From Actinomycetes bacterium (GTDB lineage: Bacteria > Actinomycetota > Acidimicrobiia > Acidimicrobiales > RAAP-2), in NCBI GenBank assembly GCA_021791615.1, contig JAJYWG010000427.1:1-23333 (forward strand): a stretch of 23,333 bases of DNA, read 5' to 3'. Both the position numbers and the translations under genes were made by a program. Positions within the stretch are counted from its first letter, which is position 1, and every line of letters begins with the position of its first letter. Shown here one piece after another: positions 1 through 7,193 of this stretch. The notes under the pieces are model-generated. The model was not told the DNA's origin, searched no databases, and was given only the letters and a program-made list of their open reading frames with translations.

Positions 1-1
1 G

Positions 2-106
2 GCTCAGCGCCTGTGGAACGGCTCCTACTTCGCCGGATCGGTAGGAGGGGCATCGCTCGAAGTCCTGCGTCGGTACATCGAAAGTCAGGATCGGCCAAGT
101 GCGTAG
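2..106 (+). CDS. tnpA: IS200/IS605-family transposase TnpA, C-terminal fragment
   Basis: The window opens inside this reading frame, so only the last 34 residues are visible. They contain LWNGSYFAGSVGGAS followed by LRRYIESQ and end in TAG. This matches the C-terminal end of single-strand Y1 transposases (typically W-x-x-x-YF-x-x-SVG followed by YIxxQ). In this family a tyrosine on the last helix is the nucleophile; the YIESQ tyrosine is my candidate for it. A GC-rich hairpin lies 28 bases after the stop, as expected for an IS200/IS605 end. The catalytic HUH motif would lie to the left of the window. Whether the element is intact cannot be judged. No tnpB follows, so it is IS200-like unless tnpB lies upstream. 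Confidence 0.8.
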   Translation, partial: AQRLWNGSYFAGSVGGASLEVLRRYIESQDRPSA

Positions 107-165
107 GAGCTTCAGGATGGGCGGCGATTCACCTCCGCCCTGAAGGGCGGAACACTCTCGCCTTC
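107..165 (+). mobile_element. Probable right end of the IS200/IS605 element, with subterminal hairpin
   Basis: Just after the tnpA stop lies a perfect 7-bp inverted repeat, CCGCCCT (135-141) and AGGGCGG (144-150), with a 2-base loop. IS200/IS605 elements have no terminal inverted repeats. They carry subterminal hairpins that TnpA recognises as single-stranded DNA, often of this CCGCCC...GGGCGG kind. The exact cleavage site and so the outer boundary cannot be fixed by eye; the end given is approximate. Confidence 0.6.
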
Positions 166-197
166 AAGAGCGGTAGCTACTAGAAAGGAGGACGAGG

Positions 198-446
198 GTG
201 GCGTCGCAGATGTCGAGTAGGGAGTTCAACCAAGACACCAGCCGGGCCAAGAAGGCGGCTGCGGACGGACCGGTATTCATCACCGATCGCGGCAAGCCCG
301 CCCACGTGTTGCTCACCTTCGCGGCCTACCAAGGGCTCTTGGGGGTCGACCTGCTGGATCGGCTCGCCGAACCGGCAGGTGTCGAAGACGTCGAGTTGGC
401 AGTGGAGCCCTCCCGAGAGTTGCCCCAGGCGGCTGCCTTCGCTTGA
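198..446 (+). CDS. Type II antitoxin, Phd/YefM family
   Basis: This 82-residue protein is the likely antitoxin for the PIN-domain toxin that follows. Its N-terminal half reads MSSREFNQDTSRAKKAAADGPVFITDRGKP in two overlapping stretches, followed by AHVLLTFAAYQGLL. This is the Phd/YefM pattern: S-x-R-x-F-N near the start, 'GPVFITDRGKPAHVL' for the DNA-binding dimer, then a toxin-binding tail. The GTG start is chosen because AAAGGAGG (184-191) lies 6 bases before it. The stop TGA overlaps the toxin ATG by one base (TGATG), so the pair is probably co-translated. By family, it should bind its own promoter and neutralise the nuclease. No clear operator palindrome was found in the short upstream region, which is the IS end. 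Confidence 0.85.
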   Translation: MASQMSSREFNQDTSRAKKAAADGPVFITDRGKPAHVLLTFAAYQGLLGVDLLDRLAEPAGVEDVELAVEPSRELPQAAAFA

Positions 447-865
447 TGTACCTCCTCGACACCAACGTGGTGTCGGAGCTCCGCAAGGTCCGCGCCGGCA
501 AGGCGCACCCCGGCGTAGCGGAGTGGGCGATATCGACGCCCGCTGCGCAGATGCTCGTCTCTGCTCTCACCCTCCACGAGCTCGAGCACGGTGTGCTGCT
601 GGCCGAACGCTCCGACCCCCGCAAGGGCGCCCTGCTTCGCACCTGGCTGGATACGAGCGTCGCGCCGGCGTTCGCCGATCGGGTGCTACCGATCGATGAG
701 GCAGTTACCCGTCGGGCGGCCCGACTGCACGTGCCCGACCCAGCACCGTTTCGCGACTCCCTGATCGCAGCGACGGCTTTGGAGCATCACCTCACCGTCG
801 TCACCCGCAACACCAGGGATTTCGAGCGGTTCGCAGACCTCGACATCCTCAACCCCTGGTCCTGA
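446..865 (+). CDS. PIN-domain toxin ribonuclease, VapC/FitB-like
   Basis: This 139-residue protein has the PIN fold signature: MYLLDTNVVSE at the N terminus (Asp5), SALTLHELEHG (Glu45), PFRDSLIAATA (Asp104) and VVTRNTRDFER (Asn122, Asp125). These acidic residues bind Mg2+ or Mn2+ in PIN nucleases, which cleave RNA. The length and the FitB-like LLDTNVVSEL start fit VapC/FitB toxins paired with Phd-type antitoxins. The frame also has a TTG at 443, but the ATG at 446 is preferred because it forms the TGATG overlap with the antitoxin stop. The pair sits directly next to an IS200/IS605 end and tail to tail with priA, so it is a plausible acquired module. All catalytic acids are present, so it appears functional. 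Confidence 0.88.
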   Translation: MYLLDTNVVSELRKVRAGKAHPGVAEWAISTPAAQMLVSALTLHELEHGVLLAERSDPRKGALLRTWLDTSVAPAFADRVLPIDEAVTRRAARLHVPDPAPFRDSLIAATALEHHLTVVTRNTRDFERFADLDILNPWS

Positions 866-1004
866 AGCTCCCCTCAGCCCGAGGGCGCGGCGCCCGAGGT
901 GCCGTTGCGCTCTGCGACCAGGGTGGTTCAGATTGCTCAGGTGACCGCGGTATCACGCCGCGGCCCTTTTGGAGCTTCTCGCCGCACCGGCGCGCGGTTT
1001 CGGA
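866..1004. other. Convergent intergenic gap between toxin and priA
   Basis: These 139 bases separate the plus-strand toxin gene from the minus-strand priA. They hold two GC-rich hairpins: GGGCG/CGCCC with a 3-base loop (883-895) and CCGCGG/CCGCGG with a 7-base loop (945-963). No coding potential was recognised. Confidence 0.6.
945..970 (+). terminator. Possible terminator of the toxin-antitoxin operon
   Basis: CCGCGG (945-950), a 7-base loop, and a second CCGCGG (958-963) can fold into a 6-bp stem. It is followed by CCC and four T residues (967-970) on the plus strand. The U-tract is short, so this is only a weak intrinsic terminator. There is no T-run in the priA direction. Confidence 0.35.
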
Positions 1005-2972
1005 TCACACGTCGCGGGGATCGACGGACACCCGCAAGCGCCCGGCCGGACGCGGCGTCCGCGCCAGGTGGTCGCAGAGCGCTCGATGGTCGGCCCCGCG
1101 CACCAGCCACCGCTCGGGGCCCAGCGAGACGACCGAGACCCCCTTGGCTGCCGGAACCTCTCGGCCGCTGCTTGCAGCCAGCGCCGCCGCGTACTCGTCG
1201 GCCGCCGGACCGGACACCATGGCGACGGCGCAGAAGGGCGGGAGGGAGAGCTGCCGACGGAGCGCCAGCTCGGAGGCGGCGAGTGAACCGGGATCGGCGC
1301 GCACGGCAGCAGTGATGACCGGGTGGTCGGGAATCCTCGTCTGCACGAGCACCGATCCCGATCCGCGCTGCCCTCGCCCGCCCACCATCCGTCCGGCCCT
1401 CACCACGAGCGCGATCGCGTCCTCGCTCGCAGACAGGCGGGTGGCCAGGAGGTGCTGGTCGAATTCCAAGAAGATCACGGCAGCCGCGTTCCGGACCCGG
1501 TGTAACGCCGCCTCGGTGCCCACAACCGCCGGAGTCTCGGGCTCCTGGCAGTCGTTGCCGTCGGGCGTGGCGCCGGAGATCTCGCTCACCGGCACACCGA
1601 GGAGGGCCTCGAGCTCTTCTCTCACACGCGAGACGCCCGGCCGCAGGGTCTTGAAGCGCTGCGCTCCACAGACCGCGCACACGACCGGGCGCGTCGCCGC
1701 GCACCTCGCGCAGGTGAGGATGTCGTCGTGCGGCTCGGCGCTGCCTGCGGCATCACTACTGCTCGGGTCGGCGCCGGCACGGGACTCCACCGGCCGTCCG
1801 CAGTCGGTGCAGCGAGCCAGCTCCCCACACGCCGCGCATGCCAAGAGGCGGGCTCGGCCGCGCCGATTCAGGACGCACACCACTGGTCCCCGATCCAGGG
1901 CGATCGATCGCCGAACCAGTGCCACCATTGCCTCGGAGAAGAGCCCGGTGCGAGGATCGTCGGCCCTGCGGTCGACGACCACGACGGCGGGCCAGCCTCC
2001 TCGCTCGGCAGAGCGGTCGACGTTGGAGAGGGGAAAGCGATGGATCAATTCGGCCGTCGGGCACGGCGACACGAGCATGCACGGCGTGGCGTCACGGCGT
2101 GCCCGCTCGGCGGCGACTTCCCAGGCGAGCGCCGTCGGCGCACGTTCCTCTTGATACGCCTCGTCGTGCGCGTCGAGGACCACCACGCTGGCCAGCCGTG
2201 GCATCGGCGCCCAGGCCGCAGAGCGTGCACCGACGACGACGGGCCAGCCGGCCGCGGCCTCGCTCCAGTCGGCGGCGACCTGTACTCCTCGTCGCTCGAG
2301 GCGCCCGGCCAGCCGGACGGCCCACCCCCGGCTCGGGACCATGACCAGCACGCTGCCCTCCGCCCGTCTTTCCCGGACTTCGGCGATGGCGTCGATGACG
2401 AGAGGCAACGGGTCCTCCGCCGGAGCGAGTCGCACCAAAAAGGCCCCCCGACGAGCGCCCTCCTGCACGGAACGGCCGGTGGCCTGCCGCTCGAGGGCCG
2501 GGAGAGGCGCGGGCTCCGGCAGGGGTCGCAGCTCCGCGACTCGGGACTTGGGAGAGGCCGCCCGCAGGAAGGTCGCCACCGGTCCGGCCCACCGCCACGC
2601 GGCCCACTCGGCCACATCGACGAGCGAGGGAGGCGGTCCGATACCGAGCACCGAGTCGATCGGCTGCAGCGCGACCCCTGCGGGCGGGTCGACCGCCACG
2701 CCGCACACCCACGCTCGCACCCGGCGGCCGGCCAGCCGGACACGGACCGGCGTCCCGATCCTCACCACGCTCCGCCAGCGCTCCGGCACCGTGTAGTCGA
2801 AGCGCTTGGCCAACCCGACGACATCTGGGACCACTCGGACGACGTCGGTCGCCAGAGCCCGGGACGAGGCTCCCTGGGGGGCCGGGGGGCCTTGTGGCCC
2901 CGGACCGGCTGCTCGCCTGCCCTCGCCCCCGTCGTCCCCGCGTCGCAGGTCGTTCCGGCTCAGAGCCCCCAC
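1005..2972 (-). CDS. priA: Primosomal protein N' (PriA), actinobacterial type with degenerate helicase motifs
   Basis: PriA recognises stalled or repaired forks and helps reload the replicative helicase. The N-terminal DNA-binding region ([20 protein letters not shown], then [17 protein letters not shown]) is clear, as is the zinc region with eight cysteines around residues 372-435 (CAACG, CTDCG, CARC, CAVCG). The C-terminal helicase-like domain lacks the usual nucleotide-binding GxTGSGKT (the region reads [14 protein letters not shown]), and the DEEH box reads DAHDEAY. PriA in Actinobacteria is known for such losses, so it is probably not an active helicase. The start is uncertain. GTG at 2972 (655 residues, overlapping metK by 13 bases) keeps the conserved VVRV strand. 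GTG at 2834 would give 609 residues but cut into that strand. Neither has a good Shine-Dalgarno sequence. The end is tail to tail with the toxin gene. Confidence 0.9.
   Translation of the reverse strand: MGALSRNDLRRGDDGGEGRRAAGPGPQGPPAPQGASSRALATDVVRVVPDVVGLAKRFDYTVPERWRSVVRIGTPVRVRLAGRRVRAWVCGVAVDPPAGVALQPIDSVLGIGPPPSLVDVAEWAAWRWAGPVATFLRAASPKSRVAELRPLPEPAPLPALERQATGRSVQEGARRGAFLVRLAPAEDPLPLVIDAIAEVRERRAEGSVLVMVPSRGWAVRLAGRLERRGVQVAADWSEAAAGWPVVVGARSAAWAPMPRLASVVVLDAHDEAYQEERAPTALAWEVAAERARRDATPCMLVSPCPTAELIHRFPLSNVDRSAERGGWPAVVVVDRRADDPRTGLFSEAMVALVRRSIALDRGPVVCVLNRRGRARLLACAACGELARCTDCGRPVESRAGADPSSSDAAGSAEPHDDILTCARCAATRPVVCAVCGAQRFKTLRPGVSRVREELEALLGVPVSEISGATPDGNDCQEPETPAVVGTEAALHRVRNAAAVIFLEFDQHLLATRLSASEDAIALVVRAGRMVGGRGQRGSGSVLVQTRIPDHPVITAAVRADPGSLAASELALRRQLSLPPFCAVAMVSGPAADEYAAALAASSGREVPAAKGVSVVSLGPERWLVRGADHRALCDHLARTPRPAGRLRVSVDPRDV
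2886..2901 (-). other. GC-rich hairpin between metK and the PriA core
   Basis: GGGGCC, a 4-base loop and GGCCCC form a perfect 6-bp stem. In the priA frame it encodes a Gly/Pro-rich low-complexity stretch (GPQGPPAPQ). If priA starts at 2834, this hairpin lies in a 125-base spacer after metK and could attenuate readthrough. No U-tract follows it on the minus strand. Confidence 0.35.
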
Positions 2973-4150
2973 GCCTGGCGCAGCTCGTCCACCCTCGGCG
3001 TCGCCTCCCACGTGAACTCCTTGTCGTTGCGCCCGAAGTGCCCGTAGGCAGCCGTGCGCCGGTACACCGGCCGGCGCAGGTCCAAGTCGCGGATGATGGC
3101 GGCCGGCCGCAGGTCGAACACCTCTTGCACCGTGGCGGCGATCCGCTCGGGGTCGACACGCTCGGTGCCGAACGTCTCGACCATGAGCGACACCGGCTGG
3201 GCGACCCCGATGGCGTACGCCACCTGGACCTCGCAGCGCCGTGCGGCACCGGCGGCCACGACGTGCTTGGCCAGCCAGCGGGCGGCGTAGGCAGCCGACC
3301 GGTCGACTTTGGACGGGTCCTTGCCGGAGAACGCCCCTCCCCCGTGACGCGCCATGCCCCCGTAGGTGTCCACGATGATCTTGCGACCGGTCAACCCGGT
3401 GTCGGCGTGGGGACCGCCGAGCTCGAACTGCCCGGTGGGATTGGCCAGGATCCGCATTGAGGAAGTGTCGAGGTCGGTCGGCAGCAGGGGGCCGATCACG
3501 TGCTCGCGCAAGTCGGGCAGCAGGAGCGTCTCGAGGTCGATCCCGGGCTGGTGCTGGGTCGAGATGAGCACGGTGTCGATCGAGACCGGGGCACCGTCCT
3601 CGTAGACCACGCTGACCTGCGTCTTGCCGTCGGGACGCAGGTAGGGCAGCACGCCGACCCGGCGGACCTGTGCGAGGCGCTGCGCGAGACGGTGCGCCAG
3701 CCAGATCGGCAACGGCATGAGGTCCGGGGTCTCGTCGCACGCGTAGCCGAACATCATCCCCTGGTCTCCCGCCCCCTGGGCGTTCAAGCGGTCCTCGCCT
3801 CCGCTGCCGGTCCGCAACTCGAACGCCGAGTCGACACCTTGGGCGATGTCGGGCGACTGCTCGTCCAGCGCCACCATCACACCGCAGGTCTTGCCGTTGA
3901 ACCCGTAGGCGTCGTTGTCGTAGCCGATCTCGCAGACCACTCTCCGCACGATCGAGGGTATGTCGACGTAGGTCGTCGTGCTGATCTCGCCGGCCACCAC
4001 CACCAAGCCGGTGGTGAGCAACGTCTCGCACGCCACCCGGCAGAGCGGATCATGTTCGATCAACGCGTCGAGGACCGCGTCGGAGATCTGGTCCGCCATC
4101 TTGTCGGGGTGGCCCTCGGTCACCGACTCGGAAGTGAAAGTGGTTCTCAT
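2960..4150 (-). CDS. metK: S-adenosylmethionine synthase
   Basis: This cytosolic enzyme makes S-adenosylmethionine from methionine and ATP. The 396-residue length is normal for the family. It begins [17 protein letters not shown] (the GHPDK of the ATP site at residues 13-17), has the signature [12 protein letters not shown] at residues 126-137, and later [16 protein letters not shown], the phosphate-binding signature 2. It ends [16 protein letters not shown]. The ATG has AGAGGA 7 bases upstream and overlaps the coaBC stop by 4 bases (ATGA). No SAM riboswitch is possible in this arrangement because there is no leader. coaBC-metK-priA is the standard actinobacterial order. Confidence 0.97.
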   Translation of the reverse strand: MRTTFTSESVTEGHPDKMADQISDAVLDALIEHDPLCRVACETLLTTGLVVVAGEISTTTYVDIPSIVRRVVCEIGYDNDAYGFNGKTCGVMVALDEQSPDIAQGVDSAFELRTGSGGEDRLNAQGAGDQGMMFGYACDETPDLMPLPIWLAHRLAQRLAQVRRVGVLPYLRPDGKTQVSVVYEDGAPVSIDTVLISTQHQPGIDLETLLLPDLREHVIGPLLPTDLDTSSMRILANPTGQFELGGPHADTGLTGRKIIVDTYGGMARHGGGAFSGKDPSKVDRSAAYAARWLAKHVVAAGAARRCEVQVAYAIGVAQPVSLMVETFGTERVDPERIAATVQEVFDLRPAAIIRDLDLRRPVYRRTAAYGHFGRNDKEFTWEATPRVDELRQAWGL

Positions 4151-5370
4151 TGCTCGGTCCTCTCGTGGTCACCCATGGTCTGCAATCTCCTCACCACCGC
4201 GTCGAGCACGGCGTCGGCCACGTGGTCCTTGGTGCTGAGCGGGACGTCGACCTCCCCTCCGTCGCGATCGATGATGGTCACCGCGTTGGTGTCGTGGTCA
4301 AAGCCGGCCCCAGGGGCCGTCACGTCGTTCACCACCAGCAGGTCGGCCCCTTTTCGGGCAAGCTTCGTCCTCCCTCGTGCCAGTGCGTCACCGGTCTCGG
4401 CGGCGAACCCGACAAGCACTTGCCCGGGCTGCCTCGCGGCGCAGAGTGCAGCGAGGATGTCGGGGGTCGGTTCGAGGACGACGTCGGGGACACCGTCTTC
4501 TTTGGTGAGCTTCCTGTCGGCTCTCACTTTCGGACGGAAGTCAGAGACGGCAGCCGCCATGACCACAACGTCTGCCGCGCCGGCCGCGCCGAGCATGGAC
4601 GCTTCCATCTCGGCCGCCGACTCCACCTCCGTGACGGTGATCGAAGGCGAGCGGACCGGGAGGGTCGAGGCGGTCACCAATGTCACCCGGGCCCCACGCC
4701 TCGCTGCCGCCTCGGCCAAGGCGTGTCCCTGTTTGCCCGACGAGCGGTTGGTGAGGAAGCGCACAGGGTCGAGCGCCTCACGCGTCCCTCCGGCGCTCAC
4801 GACGACCCGGATCCCCTCGAGTGTGCGCCGGCCGGTGCCCGACCCGATCTCCGCGAGGACGCGCTGGACGATCGCCGCCGGATCGGCCAGACGGCCTGCA
4901 CCGCTGTCACCACCGGCGAGGCGGCCCACTTCAGGAGGCACCATGACCACTCCCCGTTTCAAGAGCACCGAGATGTTCTCCTGGACGGCCGGGTGCTCCC
5001 ACATCTCGGTGTGCATTGCCGGGCAGACCACCACCGGGGCTCGGGTGGCGAGCAGGGTTGCCGTCAAGAGATCGTCGGCCATCCCCGACGCGTAGCGTCC
5101 CAACAGGTGGGCCGTCGCCGGTGCCACGACCACCAGGTCGGCGCTCTGGCCCAGTCGCGTGTGGGGAATGGGATCGGTGGCATCCCACAGGGAAGTCTGC
5201 GCCGGCTCGGAGGCCACCGCGGAGAACGTCGCGGTCCCGACGAAGCGAGTGGCGCTCTCGGTGAGCACCGGGACCACGTGGATACCGGCATCGACAAGGC
5301 GGCGGCAGACCTCCACCGCCTTGTAGGCGGCAATCCCGCCGCAGACCCCCAAGACGACCCGCCTGCTCAT
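4147..5370 (-). CDS. coaBC: Bifunctional phosphopantothenoylcysteine decarboxylase / phosphopantothenate-cysteine ligase
   Basis: CoaBC carries out two successive steps of coenzyme A synthesis: ligation of cysteine to 4'-phosphopantothenate (CoaB, about residues 185-400), then FMN-dependent decarboxylation (CoaC, about residues 1-175). The CoaC part shows [41 protein letters not shown] and GMADDLL. The CoaB part shows [38 protein letters not shown] and [10 protein letters not shown]. Two CoaC motifs differ from the textbook form: PAMHTEMW has His where PxMNxxMW has Asn, and the substrate clamp reads [11 protein letters not shown] without the usual Cys. Some actinobacterial homologues may share these changes. 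The ATG at 5370 has no clear Shine-Dalgarno sequence. It lies 45 bases after rpoZ. Confidence 0.95.
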   Translation of the reverse strand: MSRRVVLGVCGGIAAYKAVEVCRRLVDAGIHVVPVLTESATRFVGTATFSAVASEPAQTSLWDATDPIPHTRLGQSADLVVVAPATAHLLGRYASGMADDLLTATLLATRAPVVVCPAMHTEMWEHPAVQENISVLLKRGVVMVPPEVGRLAGGDSGAGRLADPAAIVQRVLAEIGSGTGRRTLEGIRVVVSAGGTREALDPVRFLTNRSSGKQGHALAEAAARRGARVTLVTASTLPVRSPSITVTEVESAAEMEASMLGAAGAADVVVMAAAVSDFRPKVRADRKLTKEDGVPDVVLEPTPDILAALCAARQPGQVLVGFAAETGDALARGRTKLARKGADLLVVNDVTAPGAGFDHDTNAVTIIDRDGGEVDVPLSTKDHVADAVLDAVVRRLQTMGDHERTEQ

Positions 5371-5415
5371 CGCTGAGATCGCAATCGGGACCCGCGTCGT
5401 GGTTCGCCGCTGGCG

Positions 5416-5784
5416 TCAGCCGGCAGCAGGACCCTCGTCGCCGTCGACGTCGAGAGCACCAAGGCCGTCGAGCTCGCCTGCCACCTCGCCGGCGTCGCCG
5501 CCGCCCTCGGCCACGCCCTCCTCGGCCACGGCATCGGGGTCGGGACGCGAGTACGTGGCCTTGCCGGCGGCAATCTCCTCGAAGGCGATCGAGAGAGGCT
5601 TGCCCGATACCGAGGTCACCTGCGGGGGCACGACCCGTCCGAGTCCCTCCCCCAGGCTGTTGTAGTACGAGTTGACCTGGCGGGCCCGCATCGCCCCGAG
5701 AGCCACGAGGGTGAATTTCGAGTCCACCTTGTCGAGCAGGCTCTCGATCGGCGGGTCCATAAGCGTGCTTCGGCCTAGCGGCAT
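5416..5784 (-). CDS. rpoZ: RNA polymerase omega subunit
   Basis: Omega helps assemble and stabilise RNA polymerase by binding beta prime. The core is recognisable: MDPPIESLLDKVDSKFTLV, ALGAMRARQVNSYYNSLGEG and KPLSIAFEEIAAGKATY. The protein is 122 residues, longer than the usual 80-110, because of an acidic, Gly/Ala-rich C-terminal tail of about 40 residues. The ATG at 5784 is chosen because AGAGGA lies 6 bases upstream; an internal ATG at 5760 would begin at MDPPIES. A probable own promoter lies upstream (-10 at 5835-5840). In most Actinobacteria gmk lies between mihF and rpoZ, but here only 134 non-coding bases separate them. Confidence 0.93.
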   Translation of the reverse strand: MPLGRSTLMDPPIESLLDKVDSKFTLVALGAMRARQVNSYYNSLGEGLGRVVPPQVTSVSGKPLSIAFEEIAAGKATYSRPDPDAVAEEGVAEGGGDAGEVAGELDGLGALDVDGDEGPAAG

Positions 5785-5834
5785 CGGAGATCCTCTCGAC
5801 TCACTGCGCCCACACGGGCGCGTGCTGACGCACC

Positions 5835-5840
5835 ACTATA
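5835..5840 (-). promoter_or_regulatory. Probable -10 box of an rpoZ promoter
   Basis: TATAGT on the minus strand lies 50 bases before the rpoZ ATG, in the only sizeable gap of the right-to-left run between mihF and rpoZ. It is one of few AT-rich hexamers in this GC-rich DNA and is close to TATAAT. No convincing -35 box was seen 16-18 bases upstream. Confidence 0.5.
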
Positions 5841-5900
5841 CCGGCCACGACCGAACCTGTGATCGAGCCCGGCGCCGAGGACGGTCAGAGCTCAACCGTC

Positions 5901-5920
5901 CACGAGCGTCCACGAGCGTC
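5901..5920. repeat. Two tandem copies of a 10-bp unit at the mihF stop
   Basis: The unit CACGAGCGTC occurs twice without a gap and runs into the mihF stop codon (5919-5921). It lies just downstream of mihF and may be a slippage product. Confidence 0.6.
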
Positions 5921-6236
5921 AGCGGCTGGTCTCTTTCAGGAGGTCCACCCGCTGCTTGGTGCCGAGGCCCTGGAGCCGGCGGCTCTCGCTGATCCCCACG
6001 GTCTCCATGAGGCGCCGGGCTTTGACCTTGCCGAGACCGGGCAGGGACTCGAGGACCGAGATCACCTTCATCTTCCCGATGGTCTCGTCCTTCTCGGCTC
6101 GCTTCAGGAGCTCGGACAGCGTCATGTTGCCGAGCTTCAGCTTCTCTTTCACTTCGGCCCGCTCTCGGCGGACCTTGGCCGCTTTCTCCAGCGCTGCTTG
6201 GCGCTGCTCCGGCGTGAGTGCAGGTGGTTGAGGCAT
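5919..6236 (-). CDS. mihF: Integration host factor, actinobacterial type (mIHF)
   Basis: mIHF is a small basic nucleoid-associated protein that bends DNA and is unrelated to the HU-like IHF of Proteobacteria. This 105-residue protein has the typical layout: a charged N-terminal helix (PPALTPEQRQAALEKAAKVRRERAEVK), the conserved NMTLSELLKRAEKDE with GKMKVISVLESLPG, and the DNA-binding GLGKVKARRLMETVGISESRR (a helix-two-turn-helix). Length and position between pyrF and rpoZ match the family. The ATG has no Shine-Dalgarno sequence at the right distance. Instead TATGGT lies exactly 6 bases upstream, which suggests a leaderless transcript from its own promoter in addition to readthrough from pyrF, 42 bases away. 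Confidence 0.93.
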   Translation of the reverse strand: MPQPPALTPEQRQAALEKAAKVRRERAEVKEKLKLGNMTLSELLKRAEKDETIGKMKVISVLESLPGLGKVKARRLMETVGISESRRLQGLGTKQRVDLLKETSR

Positions 6237-6242
6237 GGGATG

Positions 6243-6248
6243 ACCATA
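6243..6248 (-). promoter_or_regulatory. Possible -10 box for leaderless mihF mRNA
   Basis: TATGGT (a TANNNT match) is separated from the mihF ATG by 6 bases (CATCCC). In Actinobacteria this spacing puts the transcription start on or next to the start codon. No clear -35 box was seen. Confidence 0.45.
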
Positions 6249-6278
6249 GCGTCTCCGGAGGTCCGAGGCACGTCCGGC

Positions 6279-7193
6279 TCAGCAGAGGGCTGCGGACATC
6301 TCGTCTCGCAGCTTCGCCGCCGCCCGCCGCAGAGGCCCGCGGTCGGGTCCGGCGCCGAGCACGGACCTCGAGGCACTCGGCAGGACCGTCCCCGATGGGC
6401 AGCCTGCGAAGAGGGCGGCGACGTCACTCCCGGTGGCTCCCTGGGCGCCGACCCCCGGTGCGAGGATGACCCCGCCCAGACGGGGCAGTGTGGCGTCGAC
6501 TCGGCGGAGCGTCGCCCCGACGACTGCGCCCAGCGCGCCGGGCACGCCCGCGTCGAGGGTCCCCTCGCGGGACGCGACCTCCTCGGCGTTCATCCTGGCG
6601 ATGTCGTCCAGCAGCCGGTCACCGAGCCGGCGGCCGTCCTCGGCCAGCGAGTCCTGTACGAGGCTGCCTTCGGGGTTGCTGCTACGCGCCACGACGATCA
6701 CTGCGCGACCCGAGCGCCGTGCCGCGTCGAGCATGGGAGCGAGCGCACCGAGGCCCATATAGGCGACGGCAGTCACCGCGTCGGCGGCGAGAGGGCTCCC
6801 GTCGTCGAGCCACGCGCCGGCGTATGCCGCAGACGTGCTCCCGATATCACCGCGCTTCGCGTCCGCGATCACGAGCAGTCCCGCACTGCGAGCTTCCCCG
6901 AGCAGGTCCTCCAACGCGGCAAACCCCGCCGATCCGTGGCGCTCGTAGAACGCCACTTGGGGCTTGACCACCGGCACCACGCCGGCGAACGCGTCGACGC
7001 AGCGCCTGCCCAGCTCCCGCAAGCCATGTGCGTCGTCGGGGAGCCCCCACGCTGCCAGCAGCGAAGGCGAAGGGTCGATGCCCGCGCACAGCGGGCCGGT
7101 CAGCTGCACGGCGCGGACGACCCGTTCACCGAATCCAGTCCCGGGCTCACCGCCGCCACGGTCGGCAGGGCCGCGATCAGGTGGAGCGCTCAT
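6279..7193 (-). CDS. pyrF: Orotidine 5'-phosphate decarboxylase, type 2
   Basis: PyrF decarboxylates OMP to UMP, the last step of de novo pyrimidine synthesis. The 304-residue length and motifs are those of the type 2 (actinobacterial) subfamily: LCAGIDPSPSLLAAWGL, VPVVKPQVAFYERHG, and the catalytic VIADAKRGDIGSTSAAYA with Lys113 and Asp residues at 111 and 116. C-terminal LAPGVGAQGATGSDVAALF binds the phosphate. The ATG at 7193 overlaps the pyrD stop by 4 bases (ATGA), so translation is probably coupled. An open frame continues upstream into pyrD but is only a shadow. No pyrE is in the window. Confidence 0.95.
   Translation of the reverse strand: MSAPPDRGPADRGGGEPGTGFGERVVRAVQLTGPLCAGIDPSPSLLAAWGLPDDAHGLRELGRRCVDAFAGVVPVVKPQVAFYERHGSAGFAALEDLLGEARSAGLLVIADAKRGDIGSTSAAYAGAWLDDGSPLAADAVTAVAYMGLGALAPMLDAARRSGRAVIVVARSSNPEGSLVQDSLAEDGRRLGDRLLDDIARMNAEEVASREGTLDAGVPGALGAVVGATLRRVDATLPRLGGVILAPGVGAQGATGSDVAALFAGCPSGTVLPSASRSVLGAGPDRGPLRRAAAKLRDEMSAALC

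Noticed and set aside
443..445. TTG as start of the PIN toxin
   Set aside because: The ATG at 446 overlaps the antitoxin stop as TGATG and gives the normal N terminus MYLLDTN; the TTG adds only one residue.
2973..4031. Upstream extension of the priA frame through metK
   Set aside because: This part translates to Arg/Gly-rich sequence antiparallel to nothing known and overlaps the clear metK gene in another frame.
4147..4160. A SAM riboswitch ahead of metK
   Set aside because: coaBC and metK overlap by 4 bases, and no leader or riboswitch-like fold is present.
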